Shown here piece after piece: positions 16,197 to 24,452 of a stretch of DNA of 35,312 bases. A program made the translations under genes and the position numbers. Numbering within the stretch: position 1 is the first letter of the stretch; the number at the start of each line of letters is the position of its first letter. The notes under the pieces are model-generated. The model had not been told where the DNA came from, did no database searches, and saw only the letters and a list, made by a program, of their open reading frames with translations. Source of the stretch: Ponticaulis sp. (GTDB taxonomy: Bacteria; Pseudomonadota; Alphaproteobacteria; Caulobacterales; Hyphomonadaceae); contig PBNO01000006.1 in the NCBI GenBank assembly GCA_002723155.1, positions 147,660 through 182,971 of the forward strand, in the 5' to 3' direction.

Positions 16197-16270
16197 GGGG
16201 AAGTCCTGTGTGAACGAAGTGTGAAATTCCGACCCCTGCAATAGCGTGCGCTAAGATTTTGGCAATCGGC

Positions 16271-16287
16271 TTAAACACTTGGTTAAC
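16271..16287 (+). promoter_or_regulatory. Possible CtrA-like half-site pair upstream of the mipZ region
   Basis: TTAA, eight bases, TTAAC occurs 23 nt before the ATG at 16310. The CtrA consensus in related bacteria has seven spacer bases (TTAA-N7-TTAAC), so the spacing is off by one and the site is only a weak candidate. Confidence 0.25.
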
Positions 16288-16309
16288 CGAAACCATTCAA
16301 TTTGGTAAT

Positions 16310-16834
16310 ATGTTTACACGACTCTTACGTCCTTCTCAGAGCCATGTTCACGCCAGCTTTCCTCGAGATGCAGCGGAAGGCGAAGCTTTCCGCAACGTTG
16401 ACCGGGAGCTGGAGAACAGACTTTTTGGAACGGCGCGTAAGGCTCAGTCCCTGACATCTCTTTCTGTTCATGCGCATGAGGGTGCTGCACTGAACGGCGA
16501 AACCGGACGCAATGATGTGCTTGGTAGCGCGCTGGAAGACCTGTCAGCTCAAATCGCTAATCTTCTGCAGCCTCAGGGCAACACGCAGACACAAGCGGTT
16601 GAACCAGTTTCTGATAATGTCGTTTCAGACTTTCTGTTCGACAGCGCAGCAAAAACAGAGGCGGTGGAGGCCGATCTGTTTGATGTTTCCCCAGGAGTTT
16701 CGGAAGCAGCTTCGCAGAATCAGATTATCGCAGCCAGCCAGACTGGAAGGCTCAATGGTCTGGGGGCAGACCAGAGCTCGACGGAAACTGTGTCGGGGAG
16801 GGTAAGTCCAATGTTGAATGGAGCGTGCTCGTGA
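16310..16834 (+). CDS. Unknown protein encoded immediately upstream of mipZ
   Basis: I do not recognise a family. The 174-residue protein from ATG 16310 begins MFTRLLRPSQSHVHASFPRD, then a helical segment (RNVDRELENRLFGTARKA), a central helix around LGSALEDLSAQIANLLQPQG, and a Gln/Ala/Ser/Thr-rich low-complexity acidic tail ending in NGACS. No signal peptide or membrane helix is present. The Shine-Dalgarno is weak and the exact start uncertain; a TTG at 16259 is in frame and would add 17 residues. The reading frame runs up to 20 nt before the mipZ ATG, and a GTG that could start a longer mipZ overlaps its stop, so it is probably co-transcribed with mipZ. That suggests, but does not show, a cell-cycle link. 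Confidence 0.6.
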   Translation: MFTRLLRPSQSHVHASFPRDAAEGEAFRNVDRELENRLFGTARKAQSLTSLSVHAHEGAALNGETGRNDVLGSALEDLSAQIANLLQPQGNTQTQAVEPVSDNVVSDFLFDSAAKTEAVEADLFDVSPGVSEAASQNQIIAASQTGRLNGLGADQSSTETVSGRVSPMLNGACS

Positions 16835-16854
16835 AACCCGAAGGATTTAATCTC

Positions 16855-17727
16855 ATGGATCGTGCGCAGGACCTGACGTCAAACAAGACGACAGTTGATG
16901 CACATGAGTGTCGTGTCATCATTATTGGTAACGAGAAGGGCGGCGCCGGTAAGTCTACCGTTGCGATGCACCTCTCCGTAGCTCTGATGCGTATGGGCAA
17001 GAAGGTCGGTGTCATCGACCTCGATGTTCGTCAGCGCACGTTCACCCGCTATCTTGAGAACCGCACACGCTGGGTCAAATCAACCGGCTCCAACATTCCA
17101 ATGCCAGAATCTCTGCGTGTCGATGCGAGCGTTGCGCGTAACCTTGATGAGGCTGAGGCGGAAGAAAGCGAACGCTTCCTCGATAGCCTGAAGCGTCTTA
17201 AAGCCAGCTGCGACTATATTATTGTAGACGCGCCGGGTGGTGACACATTCCTATCTCGCCTTGCGCACGCTTCGGCTGACACGCTCATCACGCCTCTGAA
17301 TGACAGCTTTGTTGACTTCGACCTTCTGGGTGATGTGAACCCTCAAAGCCTCGAAGTCGTTCGTCCGTCTTTCTATGCGGAAATGGTCTGGGCTTGCCGT
17401 AAGCACAAAGCGCAGACCACACGTAAGCCGATTGACTGGGTTGTCATGCGGAACCGCATGTCGCCGCTCGAAGCACGCAACAAACAACGTGTTGGCGAGG
17501 CGCTCGACAATCTGGCGCGCCGTATTGGCTTCCGTCTTGCGCCAGGCCTGTCCGAGCGTGTGATTTACCGCGAACTCTTCCCGATGGGCCTGACGCTTCT
17601 CGACCTCACAGAAGAAGGGTCAAACATCACCTTCACGATGAGTCACGTTGCCGCTCGTCAGGAACTGCGTGACCTGCTTATCCTTCTGAAGCTTCCGGGT
17701 ATTGAAGGCATGGAACTGGCGTTCTAG
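16855..17727 (+). CDS. mipZ: Division-plane positioning ATPase MipZ
   Basis: MipZ is a ParA/MinD-type ATPase that forms a gradient from the ParB-bound origin and inhibits FtsZ polymerisation away from midcell in Alphaproteobacteria. The 290-residue protein has the deviant Walker A GNEKGGAGKST (signature Lys28, P-loop Lys33), KVGVIDLDVRQRTFTRYLEN, and the Walker B-like CDYIIVDAPGGD. It also has MipZ-type features such as TPLNDSFVDFDLLG and the C-terminal YRELFPMGLTLLDL. I chose the ATG at 16855, preceded by GAAGGA at 10 nt. Upstream GTG codons would add up to ten residues. No parA, parB or ftsZ lies in the window. Confidence 0.95.
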   Translation: MDRAQDLTSNKTTVDAHECRVIIIGNEKGGAGKSTVAMHLSVALMRMGKKVGVIDLDVRQRTFTRYLENRTRWVKSTGSNIPMPESLRVDASVARNLDEAEAEESERFLDSLKRLKASCDYIIVDAPGGDTFLSRLAHASADTLITPLNDSFVDFDLLGDVNPQSLEVVRPSFYAEMVWACRKHKAQTTRKPIDWVVMRNRMSPLEARNKQRVGEALDNLARRIGFRLAPGLSERVIYRELFPMGLTLLDLTEEGSNITFTMSHVAARQELRDLLILLKLPGIEGMELAF

Positions 17728-17757
17728 AGCGCTTATCCCAGCAACGAATTTGAATAG

Positions 17758-17781
17758 GAAGGCGCCCTAAAAGGCGCCTTC
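17758..17781. terminator. Bidirectional hairpin between mipZ and the isoaspartyl peptidase gene
   Basis: GAAGGCGCC (17758-17766) pairs perfectly with GGCGCCTTC (17773-17781) over a 6-nt loop. The stop codon of the minus-strand peptidase gene is in the loop. Neither side has a good T run, so efficiency is uncertain. It serves two converging genes. Confidence 0.55.
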
Positions 17782-18876
17782 ATTGTATTCGTAGATCTCG
17801 ATTTCACTACGGCCTTCAGATGTCTCATAGGCGCGATACATGCCTTCAGTATTGAATGACCAGGCTGGGTAGCCGTCCGGCCCGAGCATCACAATGCCGC
17901 CGTCACCGCCGAGCCCTGTGAGCTCTGTATGGATGACGTGATCGGCTGCCTCCTGAGCCGTTTCACCCAATAGTTCGATACGGTTGCAAATCGCGTAGGC
18001 GATAGCCAGACGGATGAAATACTCACCTGTACCGGTCGAAGAAATGCCGCAGACATTGTTCTCGGCATAGGTACCTGCACCGATAATTGGGCTGTCACCT
18101 ACGCGGCCCCAACGTTTCGCCGTGGTGCCGCCTGTGGACGTGCCGGCAACGATATTTCCATCCATATCCATGGCAACCACGCCAACCGTTCCGAATTTCT
18201 GGTCGTCAGGAAAAGCCAGAGAGGACAGCCATTCATCCGAGAGAGAGGCTTCCTGCGGCGCCATAGGCTGCATGCGCTCCGGCGCCTCTACGCCGCGCCG
18301 TTCAAGCACGCGCAGCAGGCTCTGCCAGCGACGTTCCGTGAAGAAGTAATACGGATCGACGATTGCCAGCCCTTGCTCAGCTGCGAACTGGTCAGCGCCT
18401 TCACCTGCAAGCATGACGTGAGGCGAGTGCTCCATCGCTGCGCGAGCCGCGGAAATCGGGTGCTGGATGTTAGAGAGGCCTGCCACAGCACCGGCGTCGA
18501 GCGTGTCGCCGCGCATTATGGAAGAATCCAGTGAGAAGCCGCCGGTTTCTGTCATCACAGCGCCGCGTCCGGCATTGAAGAGAGGATTGTCTTCGAGGCC
18601 TCGGATAACGGCCTCAACCGCGTCTATAGATTCGCCGCCGTTCGAGAGAATGTCACTACCTGTCGCAAGCGCTTCTGTCAGCGCTGCGGTGTAGGCGTCC
18701 TCTGTCTCTGCATCCATGGAGTCGCGCGTGATGACGCCAGCGCCGCCATGAATGACGATGGACCATTCAAGTGGAGGTGCTTGCATTTCTGAGACGGGCT
18801 CGGAGGCGGAAGTCGCGCATGCACTGACAGCGAGAGCTGAGGCGGCGAGGGCGACGGAAGCTGTGCGGAAGGACAT
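17767..18876 (-). CDS. Lipoprotein isoaspartyl peptidase / L-asparaginase (Ntn-hydrolase, family T2)
   Basis: The 369-residue protein has a lipoprotein signal (MSFRTASVALAASALAVSAC, Cys20), so it is probably anchored at the envelope. The enzyme part is the type 2 asparaginase fold: WSIVIHGGAGVIT, GGESIDAVEAVIRGLEDNPL and FNAGRGAV. The autocleavage site is FGTVGVVAMD with the expected nucleophile Thr230, followed by AGTSTGGTTAKRWGRVGDSP and STTGTGEYFI-like motifs (here SSTGTGEYFIR). The family hydrolyses isoaspartyl dipeptides and asparagine after self-cleavage into two chains. A lipid-anchored form suggests peptide salvage or damage repair outside the cytoplasm. GGAG precedes the ATG closely. 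It lies downstream of the autotransporter on the same strand of genes, but with its own upstream spacing. Confidence 0.93.
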   Translation of the reverse strand: MSFRTASVALAASALAVSACATSASEPVSEMQAPPLEWSIVIHGGAGVITRDSMDAETEDAYTAALTEALATGSDILSNGGESIDAVEAVIRGLEDNPLFNAGRGAVMTETGGFSLDSSIMRGDTLDAGAVAGLSNIQHPISAARAAMEHSPHVMLAGEGADQFAAEQGLAIVDPYYFFTERRWQSLLRVLERRGVEAPERMQPMAPQEASLSDEWLSSLAFPDDQKFGTVGVVAMDMDGNIVAGTSTGGTTAKRWGRVGDSPIIGAGTYAENNVCGISSTGTGEYFIRLAIAYAICNRIELLGETAQEAADHVIHTELTGLGGDGGIVMLGPDGYPAWSFNTEGMYRAYETSEGRSEIEIYEYNEGAF

Positions 18877-18942
18877 TTAGAGCTCCGGGTTCAATCGTTA
18901 TGAGTTCGGGGCATGTCAGCGCGTCTTGTCTTTTAGCGCAAT

Positions 18943-18973
18943 AAAAAAGAGGCGGCCCGAAGACCGCCTCTTT
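18943..18973 (-). terminator. Strong intrinsic terminator of the autotransporter gene
   Basis: AAAGAGGCGG (18946-18955) and CCGCCTCTTT (18964-18973) form a perfect 10-bp stem with a TTCG-containing 8-nt loop. On the minus strand a run of T residues follows. It begins 22 nt after the autotransporter stop codon. Confidence 0.88.
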
Positions 18974-18995
18974 GAGAGTGCTCAGATTTTGAACC

Positions 18996-21900
18996 TTAGA
19001 ATGTCGCGCGGACGTTCAGGCCAAATGTCGTGATGTCGAGATCGTCACGGTTCACAGACTGAGTGACGAAACCGGCAAAGCTGAAGTTACCAGCGCTGTA
19101 GTACTCAAGCTGTGCGTTCAGATCGATCCACTGGCTGTCAGAACCCGGGCCGACAGTCTGGAAGGTCGATGTAGACGCACCGGTGAAGTAAGAGGTTACA
19201 GCTGTCGGATCGTTAGACAGATCGAACACGAAGTCGGCACCGATAGACGGACGCAGACCTGTCGCTGATTCCGGGTTGAAGAAGTGCAGCTGTGCACCGG
19301 CATGTGCCTGTGTCGTGCTGGCTTTGATGTCATCATAAGTCAGGGCGCTTGCGCCACCTGTCTCAGAGTAACCGTCAACCACGAAGGATGCGTAGTCTAC
19401 GCCGACAGACGGTTCGATGAAGAACGAGCCTGCAGGGTAGAGCTTGGAGACTTCAGCGCCTATGATGAACTCGTCAGCTTCTGTTTCGCCAAGCAGCGTG
19501 CCGCTCGTCAGAGCATCAACGCGCATGGATGTCACGTCACGCTGACCAGCACCGACATACGCATTCATGCGCAGGCCTGTGTCGCCAGTGTAAGCGGCAT
19601 AACCACCAACTGTGATGCCGTCAGCTTCGCTGCCGCCAAGCGCAGAGTTGTATGTGGTTTCGCCGTCAGTGTAGCTGAGGAACGCACCCATGCGGAAGCC
19701 TTCATCCAGTTCACGGTCGATACCGGCCGTGATGGACATGCCCTCAATGTCGCTTTCAGCGTTGTTCATCGGGTTGGTTTCATCGCCCGTGTAGTAAGAC
19801 ACTTCAACGAACGAACCCCAGCCTGTTGCTGAAGACGATGAGCTTGCGCTGCCGCCGCCCTGAGCTGCTGTGGCTTCAGCGGCCATAGCGAAGGCTGCCA
19901 TCTCTTGTGAGCCTGCAACCTGAATACCAGACGTACCGATCTGGTTGAAGGCAGCACCGTCTGCGCGGCCTGCAGCGATAGCTGCAAAACGGTTAGACAG
20001 GTGAGCACCGAGCTGGGTGTTGCCCGCGATCAGGCTGTTCATGACAGATCCCTGCTGGTACGGCGTGATGCCTTCCAGAGCAGAGAGAAGCTGATCACCG
20101 CTCAGATAGTCGAGTACGCCATAAACGCCGCTCATATCGCCGTAAGATACGCCGCGAGCATTGTTCAGGCCGTCTACGAGGCTCTGCGTGTTCGGATCAG
20201 TGATCGTTGGAAGCACAGACTCAAAGCTTGCCGCTTCGATTGTGTAGTTCAGCGCGCCGTCAACATCTGTGTAGGTCGCATAGAGAACGCCGAGCAGATC
20301 GGTGTCTGCAATGGCACCTGTAGATGCACCTGTGTAGGTGATCAGCGTGCCTGTATCGCCGAACTGGTAAGGCGTACCGAACAGAACGCTACCGCCGAAG
20401 GAGGCATCACCGTCTACAGACAGGCTGCTGCCTGTGTAGCCGAAGACGCTTGCTGACGTCATGACGAGGTCGCCAATCAGGGACATGCCTTCGCCCGGTG
20501 TCAGAAGGCCGGCGTTCCAGAGCGTTTCCGCATTGTATGTGCCGGTACCTGTCAGAACACCTGCGACGTTCAGAATATCGCGGGAGATGAAGACGCCGTT
20601 GTTTTCCAGCGTGCCGCCAATGACCTGCGTATCAACGAGTGCCCAGAGGCCAGCATCTGAGTTGATGCGAAGCGTAGCGTCGAGGTTGGCAATCGTCAGG
20701 CTGTCGACTTCAGCAAAGATGTCGACGGTCGTTGTGCCAGCATTGCTCAGCGTGACGTCGAAATAGTTGTAGAAACCGGAAGCCTGAAGGCCGTTGTTCG
20801 GAACAAAGTTCGTAGAACCCGGGCCTGCCAGAGCTGTCGGAGAGCCGATGTCACCATACTGGAAGGTGATGAGTTCAGCGTCACCTGTTGTGCCCCAGAC
20901 GCTGCTACCGGAAACAGAGCCGAAGCTCGCGTCACCAATGCCGTCGCCTTCGATCAGCAGACCGCCCGCCGGACGGTTTTCACCGATGGAGCCAACGACT
21001 GCGTTTGCAGATGCATCAACGCCAGTTGTACCGGCTGGAGTGCCTTCTGTTTGCTGCGCTGGTGCGATATCAACGTCCAGAACGATGCCTTCGTCCGGAC
21101 CGTCGCTGCCAACGCCAGGTTCTGGCGCATCAGGGATGCCGTTCACGAGGTTACCGTTCTCGTCAATAATCAGATAGTTCGGATCGAGGTCCTGAACCCA
21201 GTGAGTTGGATCACTCCAGAGGCCGTCGCCTTCGATGGCGCTGACGTATTTGTAAGGGTTCGCCTCGACGATGAAGTCATAATAGTTGAACAGCGGGTTG
21301 TAGTAGCTGACATCTGAATAGCCGGACGGAACCGGAGACACGAATGTGAAGCCACCGCTGAGAACGCCGCCAATGATTGGCGCGTCGCCGAGCTGGTCAA
21401 AGAAGATCGCAGAACCGGAGTCGCCACCTGCTGTGCCGGACTCGTATGGGAGCGCGTCATCAGGGAAGATGTCGTTGGACAGGGAGGTGTTGAACCAGGT
21501 GTTGGTGAATGGGTTGTCGAAATACCACCATGAAACGCCGTCGGTACATGCCCAGTCGCCAATGCCGTCACGGCCACATTCTTCACCTGTGCGGTCCGGA
21601 TTGTCGAAGTCGATCCAGTACATGGACTGGTTCGCGCCCGGAGCGTTCGTATAATATGGTGATGCATCTGTGCCGAAGATGGCGCTGAGGAAGTCGACCT
21701 GTGAACCGACCATGCCGATGAGGTTTTCACCAGCCTGACGTTTGCCATCAATGCCAACATCACCGGTAGAGCCAATACCGTGGCCGCCATAACCGACCAT
21801 AGATACGTGCTCGCCAACGCCAACAGGGCTGAATAGCATAGCGTAGCTAGGCAGGTGCGCGAGCGGGTTAGACAGGCTGACCATAGCAACGTCCGCAGCT

Positions 21901-22376
21901 GGGAAGTTCAGCGCGGAACCGAATGCAGGGTCTGCGTCCGGGTGGATGAGTACCTGATTACCGAGGACGAGACCGTTGCGCTCGTCGATTTCGTAGAAGC
22001 TGCTTGCTGCGCCAGTGCTCAGCCAGCCAAACAGGGCGTCAAAAGTATCAGGGCCGTATGCGATGATCGGCGAAAGCGCGTTATTATAGTCGTCGTAAAA
22101 ATAAGATGGATAGTCATTAAAGCAGTGCGCTGCAGACAGAACCGTACGGCCGTTGATCAGCGAACCTGTACAGTTGAATGTGATGCTACCTGTCTGATTG
22201 TTCAGCATAAAAATCTGAACAACGCCGTCCCATTGGGTGTTGTCGCCATACTCTTCTGAACCAGCAACAGTGACGTCATCGCGAACGGTAAGAGCGTTTG
22301 CGGCAGGCGCAAGCGCGACGCTCAGCGCCAGAGCTGAGGTCGTGGCCAAATGAGCCATAAAAGTCTTCGATTTCAA
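18996..22376 (-). CDS. Trypsin-like serine protease autotransporter (type Va secretion)
   Basis: The 1126-residue protein is an outer-membrane autotransporter. Residues 1-28 are a Sec signal ending LAPAANA. Next comes an S1-type protease domain with the triad His84 (LSAAHCF), Asp162 (PAADVAMVSL) and Ser320 (GTAGGDSGSAIFF). A Gly/Ser/Asp-rich beta-helix passenger follows (about 400-820). The last roughly 280 residues are a 12-strand-type barrel ending in the terminal aromatic NVRATF. It should cross the inner membrane by Sec and then display or release the protease. I use the TTG at 22376 rather than a longer frame because GGGGAGA sits 7 nt upstream and the signal peptide begins cleanly (M/L-KSKTFMAHLATTSAL). 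It is divergent from tamA-tamB, whose products assist autotransporter assembly, with under 300 nt between them. Confidence 0.92.
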   Translation of the reverse strand: MKSKTFMAHLATTSALALSVALAPAANALTVRDDVTVAGSEEYGDNTQWDGVVQIFMLNNQTGSITFNCTGSLINGRTVLSAAHCFNDYPSYFYDDYNNALSPIIAYGPDTFDALFGWLSTGAASSFYEIDERNGLVLGNQVLIHPDADPAFGSALNFPAADVAMVSLSNPLAHLPSYAMLFSPVGVGEHVSMVGYGGHGIGSTGDVGIDGKRQAGENLIGMVGSQVDFLSAIFGTDASPYYTNAPGANQSMYWIDFDNPDRTGEECGRDGIGDWACTDGVSWWYFDNPFTNTWFNTSLSNDIFPDDALPYESGTAGGDSGSAIFFDQLGDAPIIGGVLSGGFTFVSPVPSGYSDVSYYNPLFNYYDFIVEANPYKYVSAIEGDGLWSDPTHWVQDLDPNYLIIDENGNLVNGIPDAPEPGVGSDGPDEGIVLDVDIAPAQQTEGTPAGTTGVDASANAVVGSIGENRPAGGLLIEGDGIGDASFGSVSGSSVWGTTGDAELITFQYGDIGSPTALAGPGSTNFVPNNGLQASGFYNYFDVTLSNAGTTTVDIFAEVDSLTIANLDATLRINSDAGLWALVDTQVIGGTLENNGVFISRDILNVAGVLTGTGTYNAETLWNAGLLTPGEGMSLIGDLVMTSASVFGYTGSSLSVDGDASFGGSVLFGTPYQFGDTGTLITYTGASTGAIADTDLLGVLYATYTDVDGALNYTIEAASFESVLPTITDPNTQSLVDGLNNARGVSYGDMSGVYGVLDYLSGDQLLSALEGITPYQQGSVMNSLIAGNTQLGAHLSNRFAAIAAGRADGAAFNQIGTSGIQVAGSQEMAAFAMAAEATAAQGGGSASSSSSATGWGSFVEVSYYTGDETNPMNNAESDIEGMSITAGIDRELDEGFRMGAFLSYTDGETTYNSALGGSEADGITVGGYAAYTGDTGLRMNAYVGAGQRDVTSMRVDALTSGTLLGETEADEFIIGAEVSKLYPAGSFFIEPSVGVDYASFVVDGYSETGGASALTYDDIKASTTQAHAGAQLHFFNPESATGLRPSIGADFVFDLSNDPTAVTSYFTGASTSTFQTVGPGSDSQWIDLNAQLEYYSAGNFSFAGFVTQSVNRDDLDITTFGLNVRATF

Positions 22377-22658
22377 GGTATAATCTCCCCGGATTACAAT
22401 ACAGGCTGATTTAGCGTCCCGGCAAATCAGCCAATGCGCGATATATGACGGTAATTTCACGGGAACGTCAAAGCCTGTTCATGCATTAAATAGAGAAAAT
22501 GAACCCCTTTTCGCAGGCGTTGATGTAAAATAGTTGCAGCCTGCCGTAAGGTGAGCGTGAAAGTGTATTGCCCTGATGCAAAGCCCGACATTCTCCATTA
22601 TCTTAACAGGCGGGGGCGGCCGTTTCTTTGAGTGCCGCTGGAGAGTGTATCAGATCTG
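22377..22658. promoter_or_regulatory. Divergent promoter region, autotransporter / tamA-tamB
   Basis: The 282-nt gap between the TTG start of the autotransporter and the tamA start must hold promoters for both directions. It contains A/T-rich segments (around 22480-22500 and 22525-22535) but no match I would call with confidence. No gene, repeat or known riboswitch was seen. Confidence 0.45.
22384..22390 (-). promoter_or_regulatory. Shine-Dalgarno deciding the TTG start of the autotransporter
   Basis: GGGGAGA on the minus strand is spaced seven bases from the TTG at 22376. No comparable site precedes the other in-frame candidates (ATG at 22358 and the upstream frame to 22460), so TTG is the best-supported start. 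Confidence 0.7.
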
Positions 22659-24452
22659 ATGTTTGAGAGTTTTGTGTCCGTGCGTGCACTCGCCAGCGCG
22701 TTTGCATTGAGTTTTGTCGCACTTTTGCCAGCCTCAGTCGCACAGGCGGATGCCGTGGATATCCGTCGAACGACCGAATCTAATTATCCGGATGATCTCT
22801 GGAGCGCGCTTCGCAATGCGCTGCCGGACGAACGCACGCCTGAAACGCTGTTCGATGCGCGTCGTCAGGCTGAGCGCGCAAGCGGTATCATCAACAACAT
22901 TCTGAATTCACGCGGCTATTACGCGCCTGAGATTACGGCGCTCGTTGAGACGGGCACGGTTAACTCGCCCGTTATCGAAGTGAATCCGGGGCCTCGTTTC
23001 CGCATTGCAGGGCTCAACCTCGCATTTGCAGGCCGAAGTGCCGAAGAGGACGAAATTCAGGAGGCCATGTCGGAGATCGGCGTCAGCGAAGGCGATATCG
23101 CGATACCAGCCGAAATAATCGACGTGGAGCGTCAGCTTTCCCAATTCTTCCAGAATGAGGGTTACGCGTTTGCGGATGTGTCCAACCGGCGCGTCCGCGG
23201 GGACCGTGAAGCGGCAACGCTCAACATAACTTACACGCTTGATCTGGGGGACCGTGTTCGTCTCGGCGAAACTGTGCTGCCCGAAGATTCAGAAACGGAT
23301 GCGGAGTACATTCTCGAGCTGCAACCGTTCGAACAGGGCGAGATCTATGCGCCGTCAAAACTGTCCAGCTACGCAGCCCGGTTGAATGAGCTACGCACCT
23401 TCCGGATCGCCAATGTCAGATTGTCCGATGAGCCGACGGGAGAAAGCCCGGAGGGCGACGCAATTCACGATGTTGTCGTGACGTTGACTGAGCGTGAGCG
23501 AAATACAGTCGCCGTCGGCGCAAGCATAGCAACCGACGTCGGCGTCGGTTTCAGTCTTGATTATACGCGCCGTAATTTCACTGGCAGAGGTGATACGCTC
23601 ACCGCCGAACTTGATTTTGCGCAGCTGGAGCAGGAAATCGAGGTAGAATGGCGCCGACCGAATGAACTCGGATATGGCCGCAACATCGTGCTTTCAACCA
23701 GCCTGTCGAATGAAGAAACAGACGGGTTCGACCGGCAGCAATTTGGAGTCAGCGCTGCGCTCGAAGTCAGTCAGTCACCTGACTTCACGTTTACGTTCGG
23801 CGCGACCGCATCTCTGATCCATGAAGAGGATGACTTTGGCGAGCGTGACCTCCAGCTTCTAGGGCTTTTTCTTGCGGTGCGTCTCGACCGGTCAAACGAC
23901 TTCCTGAACCCGACGCGCGGCTGGCGTCTTGATGGTCGTATTGATCCGAATGTTTCGTTCGGCGGCGAAGAGAGTCAGTTCATTCGGGCTGAAACGCAGG
24001 CGCGTGCTTACTGGCCCGTGCTGGGCGACGACGATCTGGTTCTGGCGGGGCGCGTAAAAGTCGGCACGGTTTATGGCGCTGATATTGATGCGCTGCCATC
24101 TGATAGCCGCTTCTATTCCGGTGGCGGCGGCAGTGTTCGCGGTTATGGCTATCAGGCGATCGGCCCGAGGTCTGCGGATGATGACCCTATCGGCGGACGC
24201 GCGCTTCTGGAGACATCGGTTGAAGCGCGTTGGCAGGTTCGTCCGCAAATCGGAATTGTCGGCTTCGTGGATGGTGGCAGCGTGTCACGAACGGAAGTCC
24301 CGAACTTTTCTGAGCTCCGCTTCGGCGCTGGTGTCGGTATGCGCTACCTGACACCGGCCGGACCGCTGCGGATTGATATCGCGACGCCGCTGGACAGGTC
24401 AGAGTTTGATGACCCGGTACAGGTCTATATCGCACTGGGGCAGGCGTTCTGA
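22659..24452 (+). CDS. tamA: Translocation and assembly module outer-membrane protein TamA
   Basis: TamA is an Omp85-family barrel that, with TamB, inserts autotransporters and other proteins into the outer membrane. The 597-residue protein has a signal peptide (ending ASVAQA), then POTRA domains (residues about 35-270) with ASGIINNILNSRGYYAPEI and VERQLSQFFQNEGYAFADV, and a C-terminal 16-strand barrel. The barrel carries the Omp85 signature FYSGGGGSVRGYGYQAIGPR (lid-lock VRGY-type loop) and ends VQVYIALGQAF. The start is uncertain: ATG 22659 gives the best signal peptide, while GTG codons at 22632, 22674 and 22680 are also in frame and none has a strong Shine-Dalgarno. Its stop overlaps the tamB start by one base (TGATG), so the two genes are translationally coupled. 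Confidence 0.92.
   Translation: MFESFVSVRALASAFALSFVALLPASVAQADAVDIRRTTESNYPDDLWSALRNALPDERTPETLFDARRQAERASGIINNILNSRGYYAPEITALVETGTVNSPVIEVNPGPRFRIAGLNLAFAGRSAEEDEIQEAMSEIGVSEGDIAIPAEIIDVERQLSQFFQNEGYAFADVSNRRVRGDREAATLNITYTLDLGDRVRLGETVLPEDSETDAEYILELQPFEQGEIYAPSKLSSYAARLNELRTFRIANVRLSDEPTGESPEGDAIHDVVVTLTERERNTVAVGASIATDVGVGFSLDYTRRNFTGRGDTLTAELDFAQLEQEIEVEWRRPNELGYGRNIVLSTSLSNEETDGFDRQQFGVSAALEVSQSPDFTFTFGATASLIHEEDDFGERDLQLLGLFLAVRLDRSNDFLNPTRGWRLDGRIDPNVSFGGEESQFIRAETQARAYWPVLGDDDLVLAGRVKVGTVYGADIDALPSDSRFYSGGGGSVRGYGYQAIGPRSADDDPIGGRALLETSVEARWQVRPQIGIVGFVDGGSVSRTEVPNFSELRFGAGVGMRYLTPAGPLRIDIATPLDRSEFDDPVQVYIALGQAF

Noticed and set aside
16271-16287. Firm CtrA binding site
   Set aside because: The spacing is eight rather than seven bases, so it is kept only as a weak candidate.
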